NCBI GenBank assembly: GCA_964016985.1
Contig: OZ024833.1
Location: 60,773,463-60,837,462, forward strand
DNA length: 64,000 nucleotides
Direction: 5' to 3'
Origin: Anodontia alba
Taxonomy: Eukaryota > Mollusca > Bivalvia > Lucinida > Lucinidae
The notes below the pieces were generated by a model. It was not told the origin of the DNA. It was given only the letters and a program-made list of their open reading frames with translations, and did no database searches. A program made the translations under genes and the position numbers. This document shows, one piece after another, positions 44,986 through 56,330 of the stretch; within the stretch, counting starts at the first letter, position 1, and every line of letters begins with the position of its first letter.

Positions 44986-45056
44986 ACTTGGGACCATGGA
45001 AATTGATGAGACATGGGAAACATATATATCATCATAAACGGATTTTTGATTAACGT

Positions 45057-46440
45057 GCAGGTACAGGGGCAACATCCACATCAGTGGGCATGCATGGCAG
45101 GTCTCACATCTGGTCTCCAGGTACCGAGATCTTCCACTCTCTGCAATCCCTCTCTGTCAGCTGCTTCCATGTCATTTTGGGCCTCCAAGGCCCACGCTTT
45201 CCATCAACCTGTATGTCAAAGGCTGTCTTAACTGCACCATTGGAATGTTCCATGTGTCCATACCATCGGAGTCTTCCCTCCTTCAGAATGAGGTCCAGAT
45301 CCTCAATGCCAAGCCACATTAGTAGCTCATTGGACCTGGTGGTGACAATGTCTTGTGGCCTGACATTGCAGATCTGTCTGATCATTGCCCTATCATTTTG
45401 CTGCAGACGCTGGAAGTTCGGCTTTGTCAATGGCCAAGTCTCGCTGGCATGGAGCATTGTGCTCCGCACACAAGAGCTGTACACACGGCCACGTGTTTCG
45501 AAAGAGAGGTGGCATGAAGAGAGAACTGGTAGCAGATCCTTGAACTTCTTCCAGGCGGTTTTCACACGTGTTGTGGTTGAGAGTTCACAGCCACCTGCTG
45601 CTGAGAGCATGTCTCCTAGGTAGCAAAAGGAAGCTACCACCTCAAGCTTGTCAGATCCGACCTGGACTTCCTTCTGTGGTCTGCCATCCAAGGGGTGTGC
45701 AGTTCCCTGGCACCATGTACATCTATAGTCAGGGTCCTTTTTCAAGTGCTTGAGCCCACTGCATTTCTTGTGCACCCAGTGCTTGCAGCCATTGCAGAAG
45801 ATGCTGTTGCTACCCACTCCAGTATGACAGACGGCACATGGAAACTCGCCTGAACTCTGCAGGAGGTCCAGTCCCGTACTGCAGATCATGATCTTTGTCT
45901 TTCCTGCATTTACTCTCAGTCCTTTCTTCTCCATTGCTTCTTTCCAAGTCAGGAGCCTCCTGACATATTCCTCAAGTGATTCAGCGATGATAACAAGGTC
46001 ATCGGCATAGAGGTCCTCCCAGGGGACCACAGAGCGGAACTCTCGTGATAAGGCTTCAAGCACAATGATGAAGAGCAGTGGACTGAGTACTGATTCTTGG
46101 TGAACACCAACCTTCACTTCAAACTCTTCACTGTACCCCTCACCAACATGGACACAGCTCCGCGCATTTGCATACATCCCCTGCACCAGTCGCACAATCC
46201 ACTCCTCCACACCAAGTTTTCTCAGCGCCCACCAGATGACCTTCCGAGGTACTCGATCTCCAGGTCTACAAAATCCATGTAGAGTCTCTTATTGGCAGCT
46301 AGATACTTCTCTTGCAGCTGCCTGACAACAAAGATTGCATCTGTAGTGCCTCTGCCTGGGATGAAGCCAAACTGAGAATTGTCGATTGACACCGTCTGAT
46401 GAGGCCATCCACAATCCTCTCCAGGATTCAAATTAAACCC
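45057..46440 (-). mobile_element. Degraded non-LTR retrotransposon (LINE) with reverse transcriptase and PHD-like finger
   Basis: Two - strand reading frames belong to one 5'-truncated LINE. The upstream piece (46443-46222) has the FGFIPGRGTTDAIF start of the RT palm. The main piece (46210-45104, 368 codons) has LSPLLFIIVLEALS, the YADDL catalytic box, and a C4HC3-type zinc finger (CAVC, FCNGC, HWVHKKC, YRCTWC). It then has the C-terminal region with SELLMWLGIEDLD-like and LRWYGH motifs. The frame is broken between the pieces by an apparent short deletion in the DLE part of RT motif A, and again near 45100. The copy is therefore inactive. The exact clade is uncertain. Confidence 0.88.
45104..46210 (-). 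pseudogene. LINE reverse transcriptase ORF fragment with zinc finger
   Basis: This 368-codon open frame covers most of the RT palm and thumb, including YADDL, then a Cys/His finger between RT and the C-terminal domain. In the family, RT uses the Asp pair of YADD for target-primed reverse transcription. The endonuclease domain and RT motif A are not in this frame, so it is only a remnant. The frame has stayed open long enough to suggest a fairly recent insertion. Confidence 0.85.
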
Positions 46441-46915
46441 CACTCAGAAGCAAATGGTTATAATTTAGGGAAGTCTTTTTTATCATCTATACAATAATGG
46501 TATGTTGAGTGTACTCATTGAGAGGCAATTCTGATGAGTACACACAACATACAATTTCATGATAAAATCAGAAAATTTCCCTGAAAATCCTGAAATATTT
46601 GTTTTCTTGCGCTATTGAAGAATTTTGTAGGGACTCAAAAACGAGTTTGAATTAGCTATGGTAAATGAGCTATTCGACTGAACATGTATGTGCCATAAGA
46701 AAATGTGTCTTTGGAGATATGAGAAAAGTCTTCAGGATTAATGCAAACAGTAAAGTTCTTGATCAGCCAGCGGAGATAAACAGCCAGGACACAAAAAATT
46801 GTTCAAAACTAATGATGTCGTTACTTAACATATCATTAAAACTTTGATCATTAGATATGGCATGAAGGCTAATATTTTTGCTGAAAAAAAATGTGAGTAG
46901 CTTTTGCATTTGCAA
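46441..46915. repeat. L-family right part and partial E-family MITE
   Basis: After the LINE come AATTTAGGGAAGTC, the L centre TGTTGAGTGTACTCATTGAG/TGAGTACACACAACATAC and GGTAAATGAGCTATT. From 46800 an E copy (CAAAACTAATGATGTCGTTA) breaks off inside its palindrome. Confidence 0.5.
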
Positions 46916-47034
46916 AGAGTAAGTACAGTAAATTGATCAAATCAAACCCCACTCAGAAATCATCCTGCATCAGCCCTTGAATGCAGAGTTGGAGATCTGG
47001 GAACATTAAAAATAAACCCTCCAAGAATCGTTCA

Positions 47035-47195
47035 CAGTTGCAGCAGACACCATTCAAAACTTCAGAGAACATAACATTTCATGTGAATTATCTATTACAT
47101 AACACATGATTCACATGAAATGCCAGACCATGTTTTCTCTTAAAAATAAAAGAAAATGCTGCCTACCACAAATTTTAATGGCACTTTAAGTGTTA
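47035..47195. repeat. C-family MITE, worn
   Basis: GTTGCAGCAGACACCATTC, the arms ATAACATTTCATGTGAATTA/TGATTCACATGAAATGCC and end GGCACTTTAAGTGTTA. Confidence 0.5.
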
Positions 47196-47649
47196 CCAGT
47201 GAGTAACTTCATGTCATCAAAACTGATCTTTATATTATTAATTTTAGTTTGTCGTTGATTGCCACCTGGAGCAGTCAAAGATGCAGGAACATTACAGGCT
47301 TGTTGCTTTGACATCATGACTTCTGCATAAGCAATCCTCATTTAAGAGGATGTACTATGGATGGGGAAAAATATCGAGATTTATTTAATCTGGGTTTTAG
47401 GATAAGACTAAGAATCTTTACTGCTTGAAAGTGATATAATAGATATGTGTATGTAAGAAATAGGCAGATCCCTGTTCATTGTATATGCCATGAACTGTAT
47501 GTTTTTGCCACGACTCGTATACTAGAACTTCCATGCTTCTAAGTCCAAGCAGACAGGCATACTATACAAGTTATGATAATATTTAAATAAGCAATGATGA
47601 TGATATTGGATGCATGCTTGTGAATTCCACCATCATTAATACCTCTATA

Positions 47650-47737
47650 GTATGGGATGTGCAATGCAGGAAAAGGGCCCTTAGGCAATCTGCAGACAAG
47701 GCAGGCCCTGATCAGCCTGCACATTTGCGAAAACCGG
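47650..47737. repeat. Partial J-family repeat
   Basis: ATGTGCAATGCAGGAAAAGG, ATCTGCAGACAAGGCAGG and CTGATCAGCCTGCACATTTG. It is cut by the following SINE. Confidence 0.45.
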
Positions 47738-47881
47738 AGAACCCGTGGAAAAACCACCTGACCATCCGTAAGCGGAACTTTGCTTTCCCACATATGACCC
47801 AAGCAAGGTTCGAACCACAGCGGTGAGACACCTAATAGATTAAGAGTCAGCTCTCTTATCCATCAGGCTACAGGGGCCCGC
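47738..47881 (-). mobile_element. tRNA-Lys-like SINE, different from the main family
   Basis: On the - strand TGTAGCCTGATGGATAAGAG resembles an A box, GACTCTTAATC is the anticodon arm of tRNA-Lys(CTT), and GGTTCGAACC is a B box. The acceptor stem does not pair, so it is not a working tRNA. A short body follows to about 47738. Confidence 0.55.
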
Positions 47882-47884
47882 TCA

Positions 47885-48095
47885 GCCACATAGCTTGATC
47901 ATGAAATAATTTCTTTGGTCATTCTCCCCATACGCTGAGTCAAGAAGGGCAGTTGTCAGTTACTGGCAAAAGTATGTGTATAAAGTACTGGTTAACCACT
48001 TAGAGGACTAAGCCTGCCTAGGAAAAGTGTGAGTAGGTTTATTGCCCATGCTCAACATGACCTTAACAGTGTTGACTAGGCTATAAAACCAACTC
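47885..48095 (+). mobile_element. 5'-truncated tRNA-derived SINE
   Basis: TTGATCATGAAATAATTTC to TATAAAACCAACTCAAG without the head. It abuts the tRNA-Lys-like SINE. Confidence 0.6.
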
Positions 48096-48265
48096 AAGTG
48101 CACAACGATCAGACTGAGCACACTCAGATGCCAAGGTGCGCAGTTTGCATATGCCCTGATGGCACACAGTGGGGTCAATTTATAAATAAAAAAGGTATGC
48201 TTATGTTTATTTTATTTTTATATATGCAAAATTCATATAAAGCGTAACAGAAACAGGAAAACAAT

Positions 48266-48607
48266 TACTGTATTCAACTAATTACCGCACATGCTCTAAT
48301 AAGCGTACAGTCAAGCAATTTAGTAATCTAAAAGATTACAATCAGTGTACTTTTATCTACTTCTTTATAAAAACATATGTTGTAGGTACTCATTTGAATT
48401 GCCTCGACAAGTCGAGGCAATTCAAATGAGTACCAACAACATATGCTTTAATAAGGAAAATCAGAAAAAATATTGCGTAAGTATCATTAAATATGCCCCT
48501 GATCTTTCTTTAAAGTGTAGCCGTATTAAGAGGCTATTTTACTACAAATTTTTTAGTAATTTTGAAAAACTTGAGCCTACAGTGCGGTAATTAGAGTGAA
48601 TACGGTA
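48266..48607. mobile_element. N-family MITE
   Basis: TACTGTATTCAACTAATTAC and TAGAGTGAATACGGTA ends. The centre is TTGAATTGCCTCGACAAGTC..GAGGCAATTCAA with TATGTTGTAGGTACTCA arms. Confidence 0.7.
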
Positions 48608-50004
48608 TATACAAATGTAGCATAAATGTGTGTAAATCTTGTATTAAATCTATGTAAAAATGACTATCAAAATCAACTGTATAGTGATCAAACAATGACA
48701 CATAATCTTCTAAAGGTAAAAACAAAACAAAATAGAGTATACAATACATGTATATAATTGCACTTCTAAATTTTCGTTATCACAGTATCAGTTTTAAAAT
48801 GTATCGTCTTGTGTATGAAAAAAACAATCAAAAGCAAGTGTATGCACCATGCCTGTTAGAGCTTACCTATAATGTCCCAGTAAACCCCTTTTGGCATCTT
48901 TTTTCTCTTTTTTTTTAGTTGACCAATTAACTTTGTAACATTAGAACTTGATCCAATATAACTTTTTATCTGGTTCTGTTCAGTTTCAGATCACAGTACA
49001 TGACATTATGGGGTTTAATCAGGTCCTGCACTTCCGTATTTAACTGTTTATTACACATTTTTTTTTTACCCAGAAAGTGTTTTTAAAAATCTGATTCGTG
49101 TTATTGACAGAAACACCAAAATCAGGTCAGAAACCGTTAAGATAATCAACAGAAAAACTCATTACACACATGATCAGCTGTTAAAAATGTGACATAGATC
49201 AATTGCTGTAGGATATCCATGATTCTTGATACCTATTTCATCCATACCGTGGTTCTGGCACAAAACAAGCTACTTGATCTGATTTGCAGTAATTTGATAT
49301 CAATGCTGATCACATGATCTGTATAAAGGGATACTACTCAAACAGGCATATGCATCTGAATCTGTATTGATAACCAGACCTTGTGACATGACTCGCTTCA
49401 CACTCCATAACTTGAATAAATCAACCTACTCAACTGATTTACCATAATTCAAAATAGTAAATAAATTAGTTATTTGGTAAAACATAAAATCAGCAAAAAT
49501 GATCATAAATCAAAAAATTAAAAAAGAATTTAAGTTTATGCAATTATTAAAAAAAATAAGGATAATAAACAAAATCAACTGGGTTTTAAGGTCGGTAGAT
49601 CGGTCATTTGGAATTTTATTTTTCTTTTCTTACCATACGTTTATCTTTTTTTTTTCTTTTTTTTTCTTCTTTTCTTCCAGCTTATCAACAAATTGTTTGA
49701 AATAAACAATGTTCACGATAAAAGAAACTATCAGCATAGATCTGTTCACTTCATTGGTTAATCAGAGTGACAACTAGTCAACTTTAATTGTTGTTTGCAT
49801 TGAGCCTGGGGCATTAAGTTGATAATTTCATGTTAAGAAAGAGACACTATGAAGGTATTAATTATGACACATTCAAAAGAAATAACGACATTTTTATTAT
49901 CATCAAGTCTGCAATCGGCAAGCAAATAACTGCCTACACTACATCAAGTTTGCCGAGGCCCAAAGTAACCAAGCTGCACAACAGGAATTCAGTTAGCGAA
50001 TTCA
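48608..50004. other. Intergenic, low repeat content
   Basis: No family seen elsewhere in the window is recognised here. There is a TTTTCTTTT-rich tract (49620-49680). Short frames lack codon structure and splice signals. Confidence 0.5.
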
Positions 50005-50243
50005 CATTACGAAAACACGCCTATTCAAATATATTGAAAATTTCACCTCCAAAAAATGAAAGTTTTCAGATAAAAAAATTATGATATTTTTCATATTTCT
50101 GCTCAAAACATAGATTGTGTACCCACAATCTATGTTTTTGAGCAGAAATAAGAAAAATAATGTATACCCCTGTAAACCCCAGATTTACTACATAAAAGTG
50201 GAGTTTAAGGGGGTCAATATTATATAGGTATGTTTTCGTGATG
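50005..50243. mobile_element. G-family MITE, copy 1
   Basis: CATTACGAAAACACGCC and GTATGTTTTCGTGATG are inverted ends. Inside are TCACCTCCAAAAAATG, the palindrome GATTGTGTACCCACAATC, and GTATACCCCTGTAAACCCC. A second copy lies inverted at 50760-51038. Confidence 0.7.
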
Positions 50244-50630
50244 AGTTAGCACTACTGTAAATTTGGCTTGTTTTGACTGGTAACTTGCCAAGTTCAGCCA
50301 TTTTCAACTATACTCTACATAAGAACATCTTTTTTTTCCCACAAAACCTTGTGCAAAAATTCGGTGCCTGTAATATGCGGGTGCGAGTAATACAAAGCAA
50401 AATTCGGTATTTGCCATTTATCCAGGAGTTTTTAGACATAAAGGCCGTAAAATGGACTTTTCATTCTATGCCATTCAACCTGGTACCTTCAATGGGCTGT
50501 TCCTTGATTGTGGCCTTTCCAGCCTATCTCCATATTTACTTTCATTCAAATTTTAGGTCAAGATTGGTAAGGAGTGCCAATATTTAGGGTAAATACTTAG
50601 CAAAAAAATTTAACAGAATTGTAGATATCA

Positions 50631-51108
50631 TTAACACTGCATGCTGGATAAAATTTTCAGTGGACAACATTTTGAAATATTTTTCTTATTTTTCCTAATA
50701 AATAGGATTGGACACTTCATGCAAAGGAGACAATTTGCATGAAGTGTCAGATCCTATTTCATTATGAAAACATGCCTATATAATTTTGACCCCCTTAAAC
50801 CCCACTTTTATATAGTAAAACTGGGGTTTACAGGGGTATGCATTATTTTTCTTATTTCTGCTCAAAAGCATAGACTGTGGGTACTCGTTAGAACCGCCTC
50901 GCCGAGGCGGTTCTAACAAGTACCCACAATCTATGTTTTGAGCAGAAATTTGAAAAATATCAGATTTTTTTATCTGAAAATTTTAAGTTTTTGGAGGTAA
51001 AATTTTCTGTGTATTCGAATAGGCATGTTTTCGTAATGCTAGGAAAAATAAGAAAAATATCATCAGTTTGTCATCTGCTGAATATACCCATAGCATGGTA
51101 AGTGTTAA
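50631..51108. mobile_element. D-family MITE containing G-family copy 2
   Basis: TTAACACTGCATGCTGGAT to ATAGCATGGTAAGTGTTAA, with arms CTTCATGCAAAGGAGAC/GTCTCC-type. It is cut after GTCAGATCCTATTT and resumes CTAGGAAAAATAAG. Confidence 0.7.
50760..51038. mobile_element. G-family MITE, copy 2, nested
   Basis: CATTATGAAAACATGCCTAT and ATAGGCATGTTTTCGTAATG are the ends. The centre is CGTTAGAACCGCCTCGCCGA..GGCGGTTCTAAC. Orientation is opposite to copy 1, so the two form a large inverted pair. Confidence 0.75.
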
Positions 51109-51346
51109 TTTTAAACTAATACATCATTCCAGCTTGCTAAAGCCAGAGTAAAAAATAACTCTGGTGTCAGAAAAAAACAACAAATAAAAAAAAATAAAAC
51201 ATAAAAATTAGCCTGGCTATTACAGATTTAAAAAATGAAAAAGATTTTACAATATTTAATATACTATAAAAGTAACATAAATCTTGAATCTAAAAGTCAT
51301 GAAGAGTGAAAAGTCATGTCTTTAAAACCAAATAGTCAACACTACT

Positions 51347-51775
51347 GTATATACCACAAGTATTGGGACACCTTTTCTACTTACAATACTTGTCCTAAAA
51401 ATTGAAACAGTCCATTCTATGACCTGTTCAGTGTCTAAAATATTGATATATGTATGGCAAACAGTGTAGACCCTTATCAGATGCCATGTCTAAACTGTTT
51501 ACAAAGGCCTATATGTTCCAATATTTAACCCTTAAAATGCCAAGAAAACCTGCAACTGAAAATGTCATCTGTTTATGTCGTCTTGCAAACTTTCAAAACC
51601 TATTTTTGTATACAGGCAAAGAGTGTGGACCCTGATCCGACTGCTCCTAGAGGAGCAGTCTGATCTGGGTCCACACTGTTTGCAAAAATGACTTTTAAAA
51701 TCACAAGCAGATGACACAGCAGAGGACAATTGCTGTGATTGGCAGTTTAAGGGTTAAAGTTATTGCGGTAATTTG
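51347..51775. mobile_element. H-family MITE containing a B-family MITE
   Basis: CTGTATATACCACAAGTATT start, AACAGTGTAGACCCTTATC arm with a shortened centre, then TTCCAATATTTAA. After the B element (51525-51757) it ends AGTTATTGCGGTA. Confidence 0.6.
51525..51757. mobile_element. B-family MITE nested at a TTAA
   Basis: TTAACCCTTAAAATGCC to GGCAGTTTAAGGGTTAA with hairpin GACTGCTCCTAGAGGAGCAG. Confidence 0.75.
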
Positions 51776-51799
51776 GTTAATATTACAAAGTGTACCATA

Positions 51800-52530
51800 T
51801 TTAATATAAGTATAATATGAGACTGACATGTTCAAGCAAACAGTGTAGACCCAGATCATATACTGAAAAATGCAGAATCCACATTGTTTACCACATTCAG
51901 ACACATCAACAGGCAGTCGGACTTGTTCAAAATTTAGGATAAGTATGGTAAGAAGGGCTGGCTGATCAGAGCTAAAGTGATAATCGATTATAAGTCCTGT
52001 CATTGTGATCGATAATTGATTCATAAGCACTGAAAGAATCATTAGTATACTTTATGTTTAAGCCTTCTCTTGCTGAATACGACATGCCCTGTCTTAGCAA
52101 ACAGTGTAGATCCAGATCAGTTGGCTTCTTTAGAAGCCAACTGATCTGGATCTGCACTGTTTTTCATTAAATATGTGAATTTCTATCAAAAACCCGGATC
52201 AAGTAAGTAATCTGATTGGCTGGAAATTAGAAGTGGGTGACAAGTGTTAAACCCCTATTGTGAGGCTCAAAACCATCAGTTGTCCAGCCTTTTTTACATT
52301 TTGAACGATTTATTTTACCTCAACTGCATATAAAAATGCACGAGGCAGAAAAAGTACTCATTGGATATGAAAATGAAGCAGTAAACATAAAAATCAAATC
52401 AGCCATTATTAGGCAAGCAGTATTGATAATCATTTTTCTGCTGCTAATTGATCAATTAATAGATTAGCAATTAATCATGCCAGTCCTAAAAGTAAGGTGA
52501 GGTGTCCCAAATTTATGGTGAATAAGGTAA
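51800..52530. repeat. H-family MITE split by an AGGGCTGGC element that carries an A-family MITE
   Basis: The H left part ends AAGTATGGTAAG at 51955 and resumes AAGGTGAGGTGTCCC at 52493. Between them AGGGCTGGCTGATCAG and ATCATGCCAGTCCT are roughly inverse. The A copy (52055-52252) has hairpin TTGGCTTCTTTAGAAGCC. Confidence 0.4.
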
Positions 52531-52807
52531 CTAAAATGATATTCACATTGATATGAAAAAAAATTTATAAACACTTAATGCTTATGGAAAAGGTATATCT
52601 CTTTGTACAAATATTGAATCATGAATTCCTTTAACTCTTAAATGATACATTTTTCTACATGTTTGTAGTGTGGCTAATGCAGATTTGTGCATATTTTTTT
52701 TTTTTAAATAATGCAATAAATAAATGAATGGGAAAAATGGTTGTATCATTTGAAGTTATGAAATTATTATGCTATACTCTGATTATATCTTTCTCGACAA
52801 CAACTTT

Positions 52808-52905
52808 ACAAGCAAATTCTTTCCTTATGGAGTAGACCCCTTTTCAGAAGGGGGCAAAAACAATTCTGACAAGTTGCCTCCCCCTGAAGTATATCCATTC
52901 TCCTT
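52808..52905. repeat. T-type remnant
   Basis: AGCAAATTCTTTCCTTATGG, AGTAGACCCCTTTTCAGAAG and GTATATCCATTCTCCTTAA match similar blocks at 25040, 38340, 41930, 44400, 54010 and 57225. Confidence 0.45.
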
Positions 52906-53037
52906 AAATTGTTGGCTGTTCCAAGAAGAAGGAAATTCTGATATGAATCCACTTTCTTGGAGACCTAACATTATTATTACCCTCTGTATGGTTCCCTACT
53001 TTGCTCACTGTTGTGTTTACTTGTGTCATGTCTTGTA

Positions 53038-53248
53038 TTAACTCTTGTCATGCCGAATATATTAAGATGCCACGCCCACTTATAATTTTCAGCCAATCAG
53101 ATAACTTGATTCAGGTTGATACAAAGTCACATACTTAATGGTAAACAATGCAGATCCAGATCAGTCGGCTTTTTCAGAAGCCAACTGATCTGGATCTACA
53201 CTGTTTGCAATAGCAGGGCTTATCTAGGTTTAGCAGGACAAGGGTTAA
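53038..53248 (-). mobile_element. A-family MITE
   Basis: TTAACTCTTGTCATGCCGAA to TTTAGCAGGACAAGGGTTAA, hairpin GTCGGCTTTTTCAGAAGCC. TTAA on both sides. Confidence 0.75.
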
Positions 53249-53452
53249 AGCTAACGTTGTGATCACTGCCTTCAATCCCCACCCATTTTGCTTTCTGTTT
53301 GTTTTTCAGTCTGTGCTTATAATATTTCCGCATTTTGTTCATTATTATCGTCATTATTATTATTATTATTATTTGGAGTTGCTTCAGCATATAAGGATGA
53401 GCTTGGATATCTATAAAACCTGGTTTAAGCCCCACAAATGTTTCTACTTTTG

Positions 53453-53604
53453 TCCATTCCCATAGGGAACTCCTGTTGCAGTTCCTTGTCATTTTATTCA
53501 TTCTATATTTGTTTTGTTTTTGACAAGGTCCATTCCCATAGGGAACTCCTGTTGCAGTTCCTTGTCATTTTATTCATTCTATATTTGTTTTGTTTTTGAC
53601 AAGG
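53453..53604 (+). repeat. Perfect 76-bp tandem duplication
   Basis: TCCATTCCCATAGGGAACTC begins each unit and TTTTTGACAAGG ends each. I see no difference between 53453-53528 and 53529-53604, so the event is recent or an assembly artefact. Confidence 0.9.
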
Positions 53605-53710
53605 TGTTGTTTTGTGTTGTCAGACTTTGTAAATAAACCCTTATCCAGTATCTTGAAAAGGCTGTGTTTCATGATTGAGGCCTTTCTTCGGTATCTCTTT
53701 ATCTTAGCAC

Positions 53711-53904
53711 TTAACATGCTATGGGCAGGTGTCAAACGGATGATATTTTTCTTATTTTTCCCAGGAAATTGGATCTGACACTTCCTGCAAATTGTCTCCT
53801 TAGGAGACAATTTGCATGAAGTGTCAAATCCTATTTTCTAAAAGAAAAATAGGAAAGATATTTCAGTTGTCTGCTGAAATTTTACCCAGCATGCAAAGTG
53901 TTAA
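53711..53904. mobile_element. D-family MITE, complete
   Basis: TTAACATGCTATGGGCAGG to ACCCAGCATGCAAAGTGTTAA, TTAA on both sides, hairpin ATTGTCTCCTTAGGAGACAA. Confidence 0.75.
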
Positions 53905-53914
53905 GGGGATTGAA

Positions 53915-54235
53915 TACACTTGCTGAATTTTCCTCCCTATTTTTTTTTACAAGGGGGACAATTTTTGTTATGTCCTGTATGCTTTCCTGCTAATCAAGCC
54001 CTTGGAGAAAAGGGTCTACTCCTTGTGAGCAAATTTTTTCCTTTTAGAGTAGACCCCTTCTCTGAAGGGAGACTAAACAAGTTTGACAAAGTTACCTCCC
54101 CTGGAAGTGTATCCAATCCCCTTACGGCAACTTTGTGATACATCCTTTTAGAGCAGACCCCTTTTCTGAAGTTAGGTGAAAACAATTTTGACAAAGTTAC
54201 CTCCCCTAGAAGTTTACCAATATCTCCTTAACTTT
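53915..54235. repeat. T-type repeats, two units
   Basis: AGAAAAGGGTCTACTCC pairs with AGTAGACCCCTTCTCTG. A second unit (GAGCAGACCCCTTTTCTGAA) follows at 54150. 54236-54480 has no recognised feature. Confidence 0.5.
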
Positions 54236-54486
54236 TAGAGCACATCAGCACTGCAGTTACTGCTATACCAAGAGTCAAGCATGCTATTTTCAGTTGATTA
54301 CCAGCAGCTGTGAAACTGCAGTGGTCAGCGGAAACTCCACAAATGGTCACCTCTCCAACACAGCCACCTCCCTATCAGCCACTAAGACTCCAAAAGGGCA
54401 GTTTACCACTTCTACCTGACCTCTCTATGATAGCCATTTCCCTCTAACAACCATATAGCTCTTGATAAGATGCTTTTTTTCAATCC

Positions 54487-54607
54487 AAAAGTACTGATAT
54501 TTTTCTTATTTCTCCACAAAAACATATGTTGTGGGTACTCATTAGAAGTGCCTCACAGAGGCACTTCTAATGAGTACCCACAACGTATGTTTTCGTGGAG
54601 AAATAAG
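54487..54607. mobile_element. Palindromic MITE with F-type centre, broken by the Helentron-like element
   Basis: GATATTTTTCTTATTTCTCC and GGAGAAATAAG are arms around TGTGGGTACTCATTAGAAGT..ACTTCTAATGAGTACCCACA. The last bases of the right arm (AAAAATATTT) are found at 56331 after the insertion. Confidence 0.75.
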
Positions 54608-56330
54608 AACAAGAGGCCCACGGGCCACGGTTCGATCACCTGAGTGACATAGCCACTGCAGACATGCAGATGTTATGCAACATTTTTCCTATCCTATCAT
54701 CACAACTAATGAAAATATCATCATTTGAGCAGTTCTTAGTTTTGAAGAAGAATATATGGGCCTGACAGTCAATGGAGCATGATCATTTGAATAAACTATC
54801 AATCACATTTCAACAGAAGGATCAATGTGAAATTTGGTGGTAATTGGCTAAGTGGTTTCTGAAGAATCATGATTTTATACATGTAAACAGCACAGTGGCA
54901 GGGAAATATTATAAATATAAACCAGATGATGGCCATCTTAGATTTCCAATCAGAACAATTTTAACTACTGTTGATCTACAAGGCACTTCGATACTTTCAA
55001 TATAAATGTATATGGCCCACACAAATAGGGAAGTAAATTTGACCTTGGAGAAAAAAAGGTCAAATGTCAACACAGAACCATCATTTTAGCAATTTTGGTA
55101 GATCTCCTGTCCCCCATAATTTGTGCAAAGATTAAGACCCAGGGCTTATTTGGTTATGGAGTAGAAGATTTTTAAAGGTTTTTACCATATATGGGCATGG
55201 CAGTCATTTTGATCAATGGACCATGCCAATTTTAGCAATCTTTCATTCTCCTGCCCACGGAGGCTCCGCATGAAATTTGAGTAACACTGGCCCGGAGGCT
55301 TCAGAGGAAAAGCCATTTGAAATTATCAACATTTTTTCCATACAAATGTATGGGGCCCATACAAATGCATACAGAAGCAAACTTGACCTTGCCGTAAAAA
55401 GGTTAAATGTCAATGTATGACAATTATTTTAGCAACTTTGGTAGACCGCCCATTCCAGATGATATATGCAAAGATTCAGCCACAAGCCGTCCTCGGTTTT
55501 GGAGAATAAGATTTTTAAATGTTTTTTCCCATGCAAATGCATAAGGAAGCAAACTTGACCTTGCATCCTCGGTTCTAGAGAAGAAGATTTATAAAGGTTT
55601 TTACCATATATGGGCAAGGCGGCCATCTTGGTCAACGAACCGTGACTAGTTTAGCAATCTTTTGTTCCCCCTACCTAAGGAGGCTCCATATGAAATTTGA
55701 GCAAAATTGGCCCAGAGGCTCCAGAGGAGAAGTTGTTTGAAATTCTGAACATTTTTCCCATACAAATGCATAAGGAAGCAAAATTGACCTTAACGTAAAA
55801 AGGTCAAATGTCAATGTACACTCATTTTTTTAGCAATTTTGGTAGCTCTCTTGTTCCCGAAGATATATGCAAAGATTCAGCCATAAGGCATGCTCGGTTT
55901 TGGAGAAGAAGATTTTTAAAGGTTTTTCCCAAACAAATGCATAGGGAAGCAAACTTGACCTTGCCGTAAAAAGGTCAAATGTCAACGTACGACAATTCTT
56001 TTAGCAATTTTGGTAGACCTTCCGTCCCTGATGATTCCTGCAAAGGTTCAGCCCCAAGGCTTCTCAGTTCTGGAGGAGAAGATTTTTAAAGGTTTTTACC
56101 ATATATGGGCGTGGCGGCCATCTTGGTCAACGGACCGCGACCATTTTAGCAATTTTTCGTTCCCCTACCCTAAGGAGGCTCCATATGAAATTTAAGCAAA
56201 ATTGGCTCAGCGGTTTCAGAGGAGAAGTCGTTTGAAAATGTTAACGGACAGACGCACGGACGGACGCACGGACAGAGGACGGACGAAAAGTGATCACAAT
56301 AGCTCATCCTGAGCAGAGCTCAGGTGAGCT
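54608..56330 (-). mobile_element. Helentron/HINE-like element, reverse orientation
   Basis: Read on the - strand, it starts AGCTCACCTGAGCTCTG, continues with a GTCCGTCC microsatellite and long (~250 bp) core units carrying CATATATGGGC and GGCCATCTTGG. It ends in a GGCCCGTGGGCC hairpin and CTCTTGTT. It sits in one arm of a palindromic MITE, and the other arm gives the intact target (TATTTTTCTTATTTC), showing no target duplication. Confidence 0.78.

Noticed and set aside
45084..45623. 179-codon + strand frame
   Set aside because: It is antisense to the LINE reverse transcriptase frame.
47795..47881. tRNA-Lys(CTT) gene on the - strand
   Set aside because: The anticodon arm looks right, but the acceptor and T stems do not pair and a SINE-like body follows.
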